Below are positions 49,810 through 57,448 of a DNA stretch of 57,448 bases, in pieces. The position numbers and the translations under genes are program-made. Origin of the DNA: Candidatus Gemmiger stercoravium (GTDB lineage: Bacteria > Bacillota > Clostridia > Oscillospirales > Ruminococcaceae). The stretch's first letter is position 1; each line of letters begins with the position of its first letter. The notes beneath the pieces were generated by a model, which was not told the origin of the DNA, did no database searches, and saw only the letters and a list, made by a program, of their open reading frames with translations. The stretch lies in assembly GCA_019119835.1 (NCBI GenBank), contig DWWE01000007.1:1-57448 (forward strand). Direction: 5' to 3'.

Positions 49810-52025
49810 GCGTTGGCCTCCGTCTTTTTGATGCCCTGCAAAATCCGGTTGAGCTGCTTGATACTCTCCTCGTCGGCGCCGCTCTGTTTGAGCAGGCTGA
49901 CCAGCGTGATCCGGTTCATCATCCGCTGTAAAGCCGGGTTGTCCTTGACCGTCTCGGCGATTTCGCCGTGGCTCTCGGCGCCCTTGGCCATCATCTGGTC
50001 AATGATTGCGGCGGCCTCGGGGTTCTGGCGGATCTCGCCCAGCGTATCCAGGATGGAATAGCAGTTCGGGTCGGCTTCCCCCTTGTCGAACCAGTTGGTC
50101 ACGCCGGTGGAAGCCGCCCGGCCGGGCTTGCGGTAGGCCGGGTTGGGCTCGGCCACCTTGCGCACCAGCATGACGCTGGTGCAGTCCTCGGCCCGCGCTT
50201 CAATCGTGTGCTCACCCGAAATGGGCACCTGGAAGCTGAACACCACATGTCCCTGCGCGGTGCCGAACAGCTTGCCGTCGACATACAGACTGACCTCGTT
50301 CTGGTTGGAGTACACCTTGATCTCGGTGACCTCCTCGGTGCGGTCCACATACCGGCTGCCGCAGAGGTGAACAAACGGATCGGTGTGGTTCCAGGCCGCT
50401 TTGTACAGATAAAAAGCATCCTTCTTGAGCTGGCGGTCGAAGGTGACAAGGCCCTTCTGATTCTCACCGTTCTTGCCGCCCTCGTCCCGGCCGTCCGCGC
50501 CAAAATCGAACAGGTTCCACACATGGGTGGCCCACAGCCAGGGGCGGGCTTCGATCATGCGCAGCATATGCTCGTGGTAGACGCACTGGTAGCTCTCGGT
50601 GTAGTCGCCCTTCTCCGGCGTCGGGCTCTGATACGCCGGGTTGGCGTCGGCGCCATACTCCGAAAAGCCGATGCAGCGGTCGGGGAATTTGGCGTGGTAT
50701 TCGTCAAAGAACTCGTCGTTCTGTTCCAGTTCGCCCAGGTACCAGCCGAAGTAGAGGTTGTAGCTGTTGACATCGGGAATTTCGAGGATCGGGCTGTCGA
50801 TGTCCAGCATAAAGACATTGGCCATCGTGGTGGGGCGGGTGGTGTCGAGTGTATGGCACAGGTCATTGAGGGCGCGGTGGTTTTCCAGCAGTTCTTCGTT
50901 GACGGCGGAGGCGGCCGTGATCTCGTTGGAGAGCCCCCACACCGCGATGCAGGGGTGGTTGTAATTCTGCACGATCAATTCGGTCATCTGGGAAAGGGTG
51001 TTTTCCCGCCCATCGTGCATGTGCATCGTGATATAGGGGATCTCGGCCCAGACAATGAGACCATTTTCATCGCAGAGGTCGTAGAAGTATTGGGTGTGCT
51101 GGTAATGAGCCAGACGCAGCGTGTTGGCCCCCAGTTCCTTGATGATGGCCATATCCTCCTCCATCATGGCGGGGGTCAGCGCGTTGCCGGCGCCCTTACG
51201 GTCCTGGTGGCGGGAGACCCCGCGCAAAGGATAGCTGCGGCCGTTGAGCAGAAAGCCCTTCTGCGGGTCGATCTCAAATTTCCGGCAGCCGAACCGGGCA
51301 CTGACCGCGTCCCCGCTGGACAGGCTGGCGGTGGCCGTGTAGAGGTAAGGGTCGTTCAGGCCGTCCCAGAGGTGCACATTCTCGATCGTAAAGTCGGCGC
51401 GGGCGTAGCCGTCCGCAACCGGCACGGTTTGGGTCTGGCCTGCCAGGGCAAAGGTGACCTCGGCATCATGGGCCGGGCCTTCTACCCACGCCTCGGCCAT
51501 GACGGTGGCGGTGCGTGTTTCCAGATCCACCACCGGTGTGATCTTCAGCCCCGGTCCGCCGTGATACCCCAGCGCAAAATGGGTCTCAGGCACCAAAATC
51601 AGGCGTACTTCCCGGTACAGCCCGCCGTAGAAGGTGAAATCCGCCTGCTGCGGGTAGACAGTCCGGCTGCGGGCATTGCTGACCGAGACCGCCAATTTGT
51701 TGTGGTCCTTCAAGTGATCGGTCAGATCCACCCGGAAGGTCGAATACCCGCCGGCGTGCTCGGCCAGCTTTTCGCCGTTCAAATAGACTTCGGCTGTCAT
51801 GGCCGCGCCCTCAAATTCCAGCCAGACCCGGCTGTTTTCCGTCGTTTCCGGCCGGTCCAGGTCGCGGAGATACCAGCATTTGCCCCGGTAATAGTCGTCG
51901 CCGCCGTCCTGGCCGTCCTCGGCGTTCCAGGTGTGGGGCAGGGTGACGGGCACGCCCGCACCGTCGGCGGGGTGTTCGGCCTTGATGAAGGTCCAATCCT
52001 GATTCAGAGAATGAATGGTACGCAT
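49806..52025 (-). CDS. GH2 family beta-galactosidase/beta-glucuronidase
   Basis: 739-residue exo-glycosidase with the usual GH2 order: sugar-binding jelly roll (1-145, ending FYGGLYREVRL), immunoglobulin-like domain (150-250) and TIM barrel with acid/base Glu368 (AVWGLSNEI) and nucleophile Glu456 (CIGFSEYGAD). A C-terminal immunoglobulin-like region and a helical tail of about 100 residues (GEIRQNPEAAAIIDQMMAKG) extend the core. Cytoplasmic (no signal peptide). The ATG at 52025 follows AAAGGAA. First gene of the GH2-GH43-epimerase-GH106 run; divergent from an AraC regulator 126 bp away. Confidence 0.92.
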   Translation of the reverse strand: MRTIHSLNQDWTFIKAEHPADGAGVPVTLPHTWNAEDGQDGGDDYYRGKCWYLRDLDRPETTENSRVWLEFEGAAMTAEVYLNGEKLAEHAGGYSTFRVDLTDHLKDHNKLAVSVSNARSRTVYPQQADFTFYGGLYREVRLILVPETHFALGYHGGPGLKITPVVDLETRTATVMAEAWVEGPAHDAEVTFALAGQTQTVPVADGYARADFTIENVHLWDGLNDPYLYTATASLSSGDAVSARFGCRKFEIDPQKGFLLNGRSYPLRGVSRHQDRKGAGNALTPAMMEEDMAIIKELGANTLRLAHYQHTQYFYDLCDENGLIVWAEIPYITMHMHDGRENTLSQMTELIVQNYNHPCIAVWGLSNEITAASAVNEELLENHRALNDLCHTLDTTRPTTMANVFMLDIDSPILEIPDVNSYNLYFGWYLGELEQNDEFFDEYHAKFPDRCIGFSEYGADANPAYQSPTPEKGDYTESYQCVYHEHMLRMIEARPWLWATHVWNLFDFGADGRDEGGKNGENQKGLVTFDRQLKKDAFYLYKAAWNHTDPFVHLCGSRYVDRTEEVTEIKVYSNQNEVSLYVDGKLFGTAQGHVVFSFQVPISGEHTIEARAEDCTSVMLVRKVAEPNPAYRKPGRAASTGVTNWFDKGEADPNCYSILDTLGEIRQNPEAAAIIDQMMAKGAESHGEIAETVKDNPALQRMMNRITLVSLLKQSGADEESIKQLNRILQGIKKTEANA

Positions 52026-52151
52026 AGATGCTTTCCTTTCTTGGAAGATGAGAGTCAGCGAAAAAAAATGTAGGGAGTGCGGTGTTCTTTCCTGGCCGCA
52101 GCCGTCTTTCTGTGGTATGATAGGAGCAACCGCAGGAAAGGAGACCACCCC

Positions 52152-53363
52152 GTGGATATTCATGAAAAAGTATCGCTTTTGCAGGAACTTGTGGCCTGCT
52201 GTGACGCCATTTCCACCTGGTGCTATGACGCCAAGGGGGAACTGCTGTTTTCCAACTGTACCGACGAGACGGTGCTGAACACAGCCTTTTCGGCTTTCGG
52301 CTGCCGCAGTATTCTGATGGAGCACACAAACATTTGGAGTAATCCGTTCCTTTTGGGAACCTCGCTGGGGCTTGTCTGGGGCGCAGCATTTGAGCGGGAG
52401 GACGGTGTACTGCGGCGGTTCTGGCTGCTGGGGCCGGTGTTCTACGCCACCACCACCAAGGGGCAGATCGAGCTGGGGTACGACCTCTACCGCGGGCTGG
52501 AGCTGAGCATCGCCTGGAAGGAGCAATTCATGCAGGCGGCCTCCCGCCTGCCGGTCGTGACCAGCGAGCTGCTGGGGCGTTACCTGCTGATGCTGCACTA
52601 CTGCCTGACCGGGCAGACACTGCATTACAGCGACATCGTCATGCCCACCGAACTGCTTCGCCCCGCCAAACCTGCCGAGCCGACCAAGCGGGACCGGTAT
52701 CAGGTCTATGCAGCCGAGCGGGCGCTGCTGGACATGGTGCGCAACGGGGACCTCAACTATGCCGAGGCTTTCAGCAATTCCAGCCTGCTCAGCAGCGGGG
52801 TGCCGGTATCCGGTCCCGACCCGCTGCGCCAGGTAAAATCCAGCATCACGGTGTTCACCAGTCTTGTCTGCCGCGCCGCCATAGAGGGCGGCGTCAGCCC
52901 GGAAGAAGCCTATTCGCTGGGGGACGCCTACATCCAGCGGGCCGAAAATGCCCGCAGCCAGCAGGAACTGCTGAACCTGCCCGCCACGATGTACGACGAT
53001 TTCATCCATCGCGTCCATCGCTGCCGCACCAACCCGCGCTACAGCCAGGCCGTGCAGAAATGCATCGATTACATTGAGCTGCATCTGGAAGAGCGCATCC
53101 GCGCCGCCGACCTGGCCAGGCAGACCGGGTACGATGAATACTACCTGACCCACCGCTTCAAAAAGGAAACCGGATATGCGGTTTCCGATTATGTGCGGTT
53201 CGCCAAGATTGAGCGGGCCAAGGTCCTGCTGAGTTCCACCGCGCTGAGCGTGCAGGAGATCGCGGACAAGCTGGGCTTTTCCAGCCGAAGCTATTTCATC
53301 CGCAGCTTTCGCGGCGTGACCGGGCAGACGCCTTCTGCCTGGCGGGCCCAGGCGGACCAATGA
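52152..53363 (+). CDS. AraC family regulator with N-terminal sensor domain
   Basis: 403-residue regulator: N-terminal sensor-like domain (VSLLQELVACCDAISTWCYD, GTSLGLVWGAAFE, LLGPVFYAT), a helical middle region, and a C-terminal AraC DNA-binding domain (DYIELHLEERIRAADLARQ, YYLTHRFKKETGYAVSDYVR, GFSSRSYFIRSFRGVTGQTP). The start is a GTG (52152) after AAAGGAG; ATGs further upstream do not fit. It is divergent from the GH2 operon and is the best candidate to bind the paired motifs between the transporter and GH1 genes. The remnant at 36912-37952 is a paralogue. Confidence 0.87.
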   Translation: MDIHEKVSLLQELVACCDAISTWCYDAKGELLFSNCTDETVLNTAFSAFGCRSILMEHTNIWSNPFLLGTSLGLVWGAAFEREDGVLRRFWLLGPVFYATTTKGQIELGYDLYRGLELSIAWKEQFMQAASRLPVVTSELLGRYLLMLHYCLTGQTLHYSDIVMPTELLRPAKPAEPTKRDRYQVYAAERALLDMVRNGDLNYAEAFSNSSLLSSGVPVSGPDPLRQVKSSITVFTSLVCRAAIEGGVSPEEAYSLGDAYIQRAENARSQQELLNLPATMYDDFIHRVHRCRTNPRYSQAVQKCIDYIELHLEERIRAADLARQTGYDEYYLTHRFKKETGYAVSDYVRFAKIERAKVLLSSTALSVQEIADKLGFSSRSYFIRSFRGVTGQTPSAWRAQADQ

Positions 53364-53370
53364 CCACCAC

Positions 53371-53405
53371 GGGGAGGGACGGCGTGAGCCGCCCCTCCCT
53401 TTTTG
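53371..53405 (+). terminator. Terminator after the AraC regulator
   Basis: GGGAGGG...CCCTCCC with an inner GGC/GCC around a GTGA loop, followed by TTTTT. It separates the regulator from the convergent transporter gene. Confidence 0.88.
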
Positions 53406-53411
53406 GATGGG

Positions 53412-54881
53412 TCACTTGCTTTGCAGCGCCTGCTTCTTGGCGGCGATCCGTTTCTGCACGTCCACCATGTCCTTCTTGGTGAGCTTGTAGAACCGCATCG
53501 CGATCAGCGAGATCACATAGCCGATGATGGGCACGCCGAAGGTGAGGAACAGCGTCATCGCCTTGATGGCCGGGGTGGGCGCGTCGGTGGGCTGGGGCGT
53601 CGTGTGGACATAGCCGATCAGCGACACGCAGAAGGTCGCGATGGTGATGCCGAAGGAGGAGATCACCTGGTCGATGAAGTTGTAGGTGGCCGTGACAATG
53701 CCGGGGATGTACTTGCCGGAGGCGTCCAGCTCATAGTCGACAATGTCAGCGCGCATCGCGCCGTTGGCCGTCGTGATGCACATTTTGGAGCCGTTGTTCA
53801 GCAGCAGAATCGCAAAGAACAGGCACAGCAGCACCATGTTGGTGCGGATCGCGCTCATATCAATGGCGGCGCAGAACACGATGCCGAGCACCGAGATCAC
53901 CACGCACACCCAGGTCCAGGTGACGGTGGCCTCCTTGTTGCCGTGCTTGCCGCAGTACCGCGCGCCGAAGATCGCAAACACGATGCTGGGCAGCATCGAC
54001 AGCATGGACACGATGGTGCCGAACTGGATGTTGCCGATCAGGATGCCGAACATCATCGTCGAGATGATGGTCTGGCTGTTGACCTGCTGGGCCAGCTTGT
54101 CGGCCACGGCGGACAGCGTGTACAACTGGAACGGCCGGTTGGTCGCGAGGAAGTGGAACATATCCTTGAGGCCCACGTCGTCGCCGCCGGCCGTGATGCC
54201 TTCAAAGTTTTCGGGCTTGTCGACCGGCGTCAGGCCGATGCAGGCGATCAGCGTCAGCACCCAGGCCACCGCCACATAGACGATGCAGGTCAGGGACAGC
54301 ATATCCTTGGTGTACTGGTTGCCGAACATCGGCAGAATGACCATGGTGGAGACCAGAGACAGCGCCATCGGGAACGCGTAGTTGTACACGGTCGCCCAGA
54401 CCTGCACGGTCGGGCGCTGGCGCGGGTCGTTGGTCATGACGGCGGGCAGCATGTTGCCGGCAATGTCAAAGATCGAGTTGCCGACGATGTTGACCATGTA
54501 CAGGATGATAAACAGCACCACGCTCTGGGTCTTGCCCGAGAACCAGACAAACAGCATCAGCATGGCGATGCTGCGGATCGTAAGGCCCAGCAGCATCAGG
54601 ATGCGCAGTTTGCCGAAGCGGGTGTGCAGCTTGTCGATCCAGACGGCCAGAAACGGGTCGATGACGCCGTCGAACCAGCGGGTGGCTGTCAGGATCACGC
54701 CGGCCAGCGCCAGGGCGATGCCATAGCCCTCGTTGGCTACATAACTCATCAACCCCACCAGGGAGTAAAATGCCATCGCCGCGCCGCCCTGCATCTCGGC
54801 AATGGCGATGCACCAGGTGGGAACGCGGCGATACTGTACGCCGTCGATCTCACTCTGGGTCGGTTTCTTTGTCTGTGCCAT
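53412..54881 (-). CDS. GPH-family (MelB-like) sugar:cation symporter
   Basis: 489-residue MFS transporter of the glycoside-pentoside-hexuronide group with about 12 transmembrane helices. The family signature is visible as ATRWFDGVIDPFLAVWIDKL, then RFGKLRILMLLG; MANIVGNSIFD-type and DIVDYELDASGKYIPGIVTA segments are also typical. It probably imports the oligosaccharides cut by the locus hydrolases in symport with sodium or protons. AGGAGG precedes the ATG. Transcription should start from the activator-dependent promoter at 54935-54963. Confidence 0.9.
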   Translation of the reverse strand: MAQTKKPTQSEIDGVQYRRVPTWCIAIAEMQGGAAMAFYSLVGLMSYVANEGYGIALALAGVILTATRWFDGVIDPFLAVWIDKLHTRFGKLRILMLLGLTIRSIAMLMLFVWFSGKTQSVVLFIILYMVNIVGNSIFDIAGNMLPAVMTNDPRQRPTVQVWATVYNYAFPMALSLVSTMVILPMFGNQYTKDMLSLTCIVYVAVAWVLTLIACIGLTPVDKPENFEGITAGGDDVGLKDMFHFLATNRPFQLYTLSAVADKLAQQVNSQTIISTMMFGILIGNIQFGTIVSMLSMLPSIVFAIFGARYCGKHGNKEATVTWTWVCVVISVLGIVFCAAIDMSAIRTNMVLLCLFFAILLLNNGSKMCITTANGAMRADIVDYELDASGKYIPGIVTATYNFIDQVISSFGITIATFCVSLIGYVHTTPQPTDAPTPAIKAMTLFLTFGVPIIGYVISLIAMRFYKLTKKDMVDVQKRIAAKKQALQSK

Positions 54882-54934
54882 AGTTTTTTCCTCCTTTTGT
54901 CCGGGGTTGCGGTGCAGCCCCGCTCTCTGCCCTT

Positions 54935-54982
54935 ACTGTAGCACAGGCGTGCGCCTCAAGAAATGCAATAATTCAAGTCAAA
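54935..54982 (-). promoter_or_regulatory. Transporter promoter with adjacent 16-bp regulator motif
   Basis: Minus strand: TTTGACTTGAATTATT (54967-54982), 3 nt, weak -35 TTTCTT (54958-54963), 17-bp spacer, -10 TACAGT (54935-54940). The layout mirrors that of the GH1 promoter exactly. Confidence 0.7.
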
Positions 54983-55027
54983 ATTCATTTATTCATCATG
55001 TTGTGGCTGCGTATGTAATGATTGCAC

Positions 55028-55075
55028 TTTGTCTTGAATTATTACCTTTTTTCTTTGGGATCGGTGCGGTATGCT
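55028..55075 (+). promoter_or_regulatory. GH1 promoter with adjacent 16-bp regulator motif
   Basis: Plus strand: TTTGTCTTGAATTATT (55028-55043), 3 nt, weak -35 TTTTTT (55047-55052), 17-bp spacer, -10 TATGCT (55070-55075). A motif touching a poor -35 is the usual class II activator arrangement. Confidence 0.7.
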
Positions 55076-55144
55076 GTACACACAGCGGACCGCGAACCGC
55101 CTGGTCCGATGCAATTTGATGGTTTGGTTGGAAAGGAGTTTCCC

Positions 55145-56452
55145 ATGACACAGTTTACCCCCGGATTTTTGATCGGCGCCGCCACCGCCGCCCACCAGGT
55201 GGAGGGCAACAACATCCACAATGACTGCTGGGCGCAGGAACAGATGGAACACTCCAGCTATGTCGAGCCCTCGCTGGACGCCTGCGACCATTATCACAAG
55301 TATGCCGAGGACATCCGCCTGATGGCCGGGGCCGGGCTCAACGCCTACCGCTTTTCCATCGAGTGGGCCCGCATCGAGCCGGAGGAGGGCTGCTTTGACG
55401 CGGCGGAACTGGAACACTACCGGGATGTGATCCGCTGCTGCCAGGCACACGGCCTGGAACCCATCGTGACGCTGCACCACTTTTCCAGCCCGGTCTGGCT
55501 GATCGCCAAGGGCGGCTGGGAGGCCGAGACAACCCCGGCCGACTTCGCCCGCTATGTGCGGTATGTGATGGAGAACCTTGGCGGTGAGCTGCGATATGTC
55601 TGCACCATCAACGAGGCAAACATGGGCGTGCAGGTCGCGGCCATTGCCGAGCGGTATAGAAAACAGATGATGAAGATGGCCGCCCAGGCCCAGGCAGGCG
55701 GGCAGTCCCCCGATGGGTCGGTGCAGATGGGCATGAACTTCCAGAAGATGATGGCCAATCAGGCACGAATCGCCGCCGAAAACAAGGCCGTGTTCGGCAC
55801 CGAGACGCCCCAGTGTTTCACCAATCCCCGCACGCCTCACGGCGATGAGCTGGTCATGGAAGCCCACAAGGCTGCCCGCGCCGTCATCCGGGAGGTCTGT
55901 CCCGGTGTCAAGGTCGGCCTGACGCTGAGCCTGCACGACATCCAGGCCCTGCCCGGCGGTGAGGAAGAAGCCGCCAAGGTCTGGGAGGAGGAATTCACCC
56001 ACTACCTGCCCGCCATCGAGGGGGACGACTTCCTTGGCGTGCAGAACTACACCCGCGCCCGTTATGACCAAAACGGCAGCATGACCGCCCCCGAAGGCGC
56101 CGAGCTGACCCAGATGGACTATGAGTTCTACCCCGAAGCCCTCGAACATGTGCTCCGTCGGGTGGCCAAAGATTTTCATGGCGACCTGATCGTGACCGAG
56201 AACGGCATCGCCACCGCCGACGACGCCCGCCGTGTTGCCTTCATCGAGCGGGCGCTTGCCGGCGTACAGAACTGCCTGGCCGACGGCCTGCCGGTGCGCG
56301 GCTACTTCCACTGGAGCCTGATGGACAACTTTGAGTGGCAGAAGGGCTTTGCGATGCAGTTCGGTCTGATCGCCGTAGACCGCGCCCACGGCCAGACCCG
56401 CACCCCCAAGCCGAGTTTGGCGTTCCTGGGGCGCTATGCCGCCAAAGCCTGA
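55145..56452 (+). CDS. GH1 family beta-glycosidase
   Basis: 435-residue retaining beta-glycosidase of family GH1 (beta-glucosidase, 6-phospho-beta-glucosidase or beta-galactosidase). N-terminal FLIGAATAAHQVEGNN, YRFSIEWARIEP, acid/base Glu157 in CTINEAN, nucleophile Glu352 in LIVTENGIA and GYFHWSLMDNFEW are all present. The substrate cannot be told from sequence; no PTS genes are nearby, so an unphosphorylated substrate is likelier. Cytoplasmic. AAAGGAG precedes the ATG at 55145. Divergent from the transporter with a shared control region. Confidence 0.93.
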   Translation: MTQFTPGFLIGAATAAHQVEGNNIHNDCWAQEQMEHSSYVEPSLDACDHYHKYAEDIRLMAGAGLNAYRFSIEWARIEPEEGCFDAAELEHYRDVIRCCQAHGLEPIVTLHHFSSPVWLIAKGGWEAETTPADFARYVRYVMENLGGELRYVCTINEANMGVQVAAIAERYRKQMMKMAAQAQAGGQSPDGSVQMGMNFQKMMANQARIAAENKAVFGTETPQCFTNPRTPHGDELVMEAHKAARAVIREVCPGVKVGLTLSLHDIQALPGGEEEAAKVWEEEFTHYLPAIEGDDFLGVQNYTRARYDQNGSMTAPEGAELTQMDYEFYPEALEHVLRRVAKDFHGDLIVTENGIATADDARRVAFIERALAGVQNCLADGLPVRGYFHWSLMDNFEWQKGFAMQFGLIAVDRAHGQTRTPKPSLAFLGRYAAKA

Positions 56453-56475
56453 CCCCCCGGACCGCAGCAACCAAA

Positions 56476-56525
56476 CGCCCCGGCCGTCCGATTGCTTCTG
56501 CAGCCGGATAGCCGGGGCGCATTTT
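56476..56525. terminator. Bidirectional terminator between GH1 and the TetR gene
   Basis: Perfect 9-bp CGCCCCGGC/GCCGGGGCG stem (56476-56484, 56511-56519) with further pairing inside (TCCG/CGGA). It is followed by CATTTTG on the plus strand and TTTGG on the minus strand, and serves two convergent genes. Confidence 0.85.
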
Positions 56526-56537
56526 GTTCAAAACGGT

Positions 56538-57098
56538 TTATTGCGGCATGGCGGCCAGGGCGGCGCCCTCGCACAAGGCGGTAATCACGGCGGCCACCTG
56601 CCCGGGTTCGGTCTGCATCCCGCTGCGCAGCCAGTACTGGATGATGCCGCCCGCCCCGGCGGCCAGGAACACATTGCGCATCGTCTGCTGGGGTTCGCCT
56701 GCGGCCGGCGCCATATTCCCCTGCCGTGTATTCATATACCGGAAGCACCGCTCCACCATTGCGTACAGAAACCGCTCATCCTGGTTTTGCCGTGCCATGA
56801 CGCCCAGCAGACTGTCGTTGTCCCGCAGCGCGCAGAGCGCCGCCGTCATTGTCGCGGCGGTTCCCTGCGCCTGCGTTGCCTGCAGCAGTTCTTCCAGCAG
56901 CTCAAGCCCGCGCTGTTCCAGCTGTTCCATCAGGTCAAAGCAGTCCTTGTATTGGCGGTAAAAGGTGCTGCGGTTGATCTGCGCCAGGGCGCAGACCTCC
57001 TTGACCGTGATGCGCTCCACCGGTTTCTGGCGCAGCAGCTGCAAAAACGCGTCGGTGATCACCTGGCGGGTGTAGCGGGTCCGCAGGTCAGTTCGCAT
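56538..57098 (-). CDS. TetR/AcrR family regulator
   Basis: 186-residue repressor-type protein: N-terminal TetR helix-turn-helix (RYTRQVITDAFLQLLRQKPV, ITVKEVCALAQINRSTFYRQ, YKDCFDLMEQL) and a helical ligand-binding domain resembling TetR_C in clostridial regulators. The ATG at 57098 follows AAAGGAG; upstream in-frame codons belong to the intergenic region. Divergent from a MATE efflux gene, which it very likely represses, together with itself, through the shared control region. Confidence 0.9.
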   Translation of the reverse strand: MRTDLRTRYTRQVITDAFLQLLRQKPVERITVKEVCALAQINRSTFYRQYKDCFDLMEQLEQRGLELLEELLQATQAQGTAATMTAALCALRDNDSLLGVMARQNQDERFLYAMVERCFRYMNTRQGNMAPAAGEPQQTMRNVFLAAGAGGIIQYWLRSGMQTEPGQVAAVITALCEGAALAAMPQ

Positions 57099-57168
57099 GG
57101 CGGTGCTCCTTTCTGCAACAGATCCCGCCCCGGTGCCGCACAGCGGACACACGGGCGGAAAGTAACGG

Positions 57169-57226
57169 TTGTCTGCGGGGTCTGCTTTCAGTATACTGGG
57201 CACAGGGAAAAAATGCAACATATGTT
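57169..57226. promoter_or_regulatory. Back-to-back overlapping promoters and palindrome between tetR-type and MATE genes
   Basis: Plus strand: TTGTCT (57169-57174), 17 bp, TATACT (57192-57197). Minus strand: TTGCAT (57213-57218), 17 bp, TATACT (57190-57195). The two -10 elements share the palindrome AGTATACT. A second palindrome, AACATATGTT (57217-57226), overlaps the minus -35 and is a candidate operator. Confidence 0.72.
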
Positions 57227-57270
57227 TTTTATCGTTCACCCTGCTGCTTTTTGGGAAAGGAGGATCCCCT

Positions 57271-57448
57271 ATGCAAAACAGTGAAGTGTTGTTCCGGGAA
57301 AAGCCCATCTGGCGGGCGATCTTCTCGCTGGTAGGGCCGTCGATCCTGTCGGTGCTGGTCATGGTGATCTACAACATGACCGACCTGTTCTTCATCGGCC
57401 TGCTGCAGGACATGGCCCAGACCGCCGCGGTGTCGGTGGTGGGGCCGG
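57271..57448 (+). CDS. MATE family efflux transporter, cut by the window end
   Basis: First 59 codons of a multidrug and toxin extrusion transporter. After a short cytoplasmic lead the first helix reads WRAIFSLVGPSILSVLVMVI and continues YNMTDLFFIGLLQD, the usual MATE N-terminus. AAAGGAGG lies 7 nt before the ATG. The rest of the gene is outside the window. Divergent TetR gene suggests drug- or metabolite-inducible expression. Confidence 0.88.
   Translation, partial: MQNSEVLFREKPIWRAIFSLVGPSILSVLVMVIYNMTDLFFIGLLQDMAQTAAVSVVGP

Noticed and set aside
49968-52073. 701-codon open frame opposite the GH2 gene
   Set aside because: Antisense shadow; both GH2 catalytic glutamates are in place on the minus strand.
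52026-53360. Upstream extension of the GH2 frame to 1184 codons
   Set aside because: The extra part is antisense to the AraC regulator; AAAGGAA and the family N-terminus place the start at 52025.

Overview
The window reads as chromosomal DNA from a G+C-rich, low-O2 Firmicute of the class Clostridia, probably Oscillospirales/Ruminococcaceae near Gemmiger, Subdoligranulum or Faecalibacterium. That placement is inference, from the xseAB-ispA-dxs-tlyA-nadK-argR-recN gene order, a T-box upstream of tyrS, Ger germination genes, reverse-type rubrerythrin, the DUF4358/MBOAT/DHHW envelope cluster, strong AGGAGG ribosome sites and sigma-A promoters. No rRNA, tRNA, CRISPR array, phage or IS element was seen.

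Positions 1-9,000 are a tightly packed plus-strand housekeeping operon: exonuclease VII, prenyl diphosphate synthase, a DUF212 membrane protein, DXP synthase, TlyA methyltransferase, NAD kinase, ArgR, RecN and a MazG-like hydrolase. Positions 9,000-16,250 hold T-box-controlled tyrS, a DUF5655 protein, a radA/sseB-like/DUF7916 operon, and a tyrosine recombinase behind about 400 nt of structured non-coding DNA. Positions 16,182-20,428 are minus strand: tgt, yajC, a TIGR04086 protein, a SpoIIM-like protein, rubrerythrin and a HepI-like Gx transporter. Positions 20,718-25,853 are a plus-strand envelope cluster (DUF4358 lipoprotein, MBOAT acyltransferase, DHHW protein, MGDG-type glycosyltransferase, PlsY-like acyltransferase). 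Positions 25,863-35,268 are minus strand: gerABC, nrdR, secDF, an aspartate-type aminotransferase, a candidate 21-residue microprotein, TraX and a membrane-anchored XRE regulator.

Positions 35,790-37,952 contain a flavin reductase and two gene remnants, an aldo/keto reductase and an AraC regulator, both missing their 5' ends and joined head to head. This looks like a deletion scar or an assembly join.

Positions 38,170-56,452 form a rhamnoside/oligosaccharide utilisation locus. It encodes GH2, GH43, a TIM-barrel epimerase, a GH106-like rhamnosidase, an AraC regulator, rhamnulokinase, an AraA/FucI-family isomerase in the slot normally held by RhaA, rhamnulose-1-P aldolase and lactaldehyde reductase, all on the minus strand. 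A second AraC regulator, a GPH-family transporter and a GH1 enzyme follow. None of the hydrolases has a visible signal peptide, so imported small glycosides are probably cut inside the cell and L-rhamnose is split to DHAP and lactaldehyde. The transporter and GH1 genes diverge from a nearly perfectly symmetric control region carrying two copies of a 16-bp motif. The window ends with a TetR regulator divergent from a truncated MATE efflux gene.
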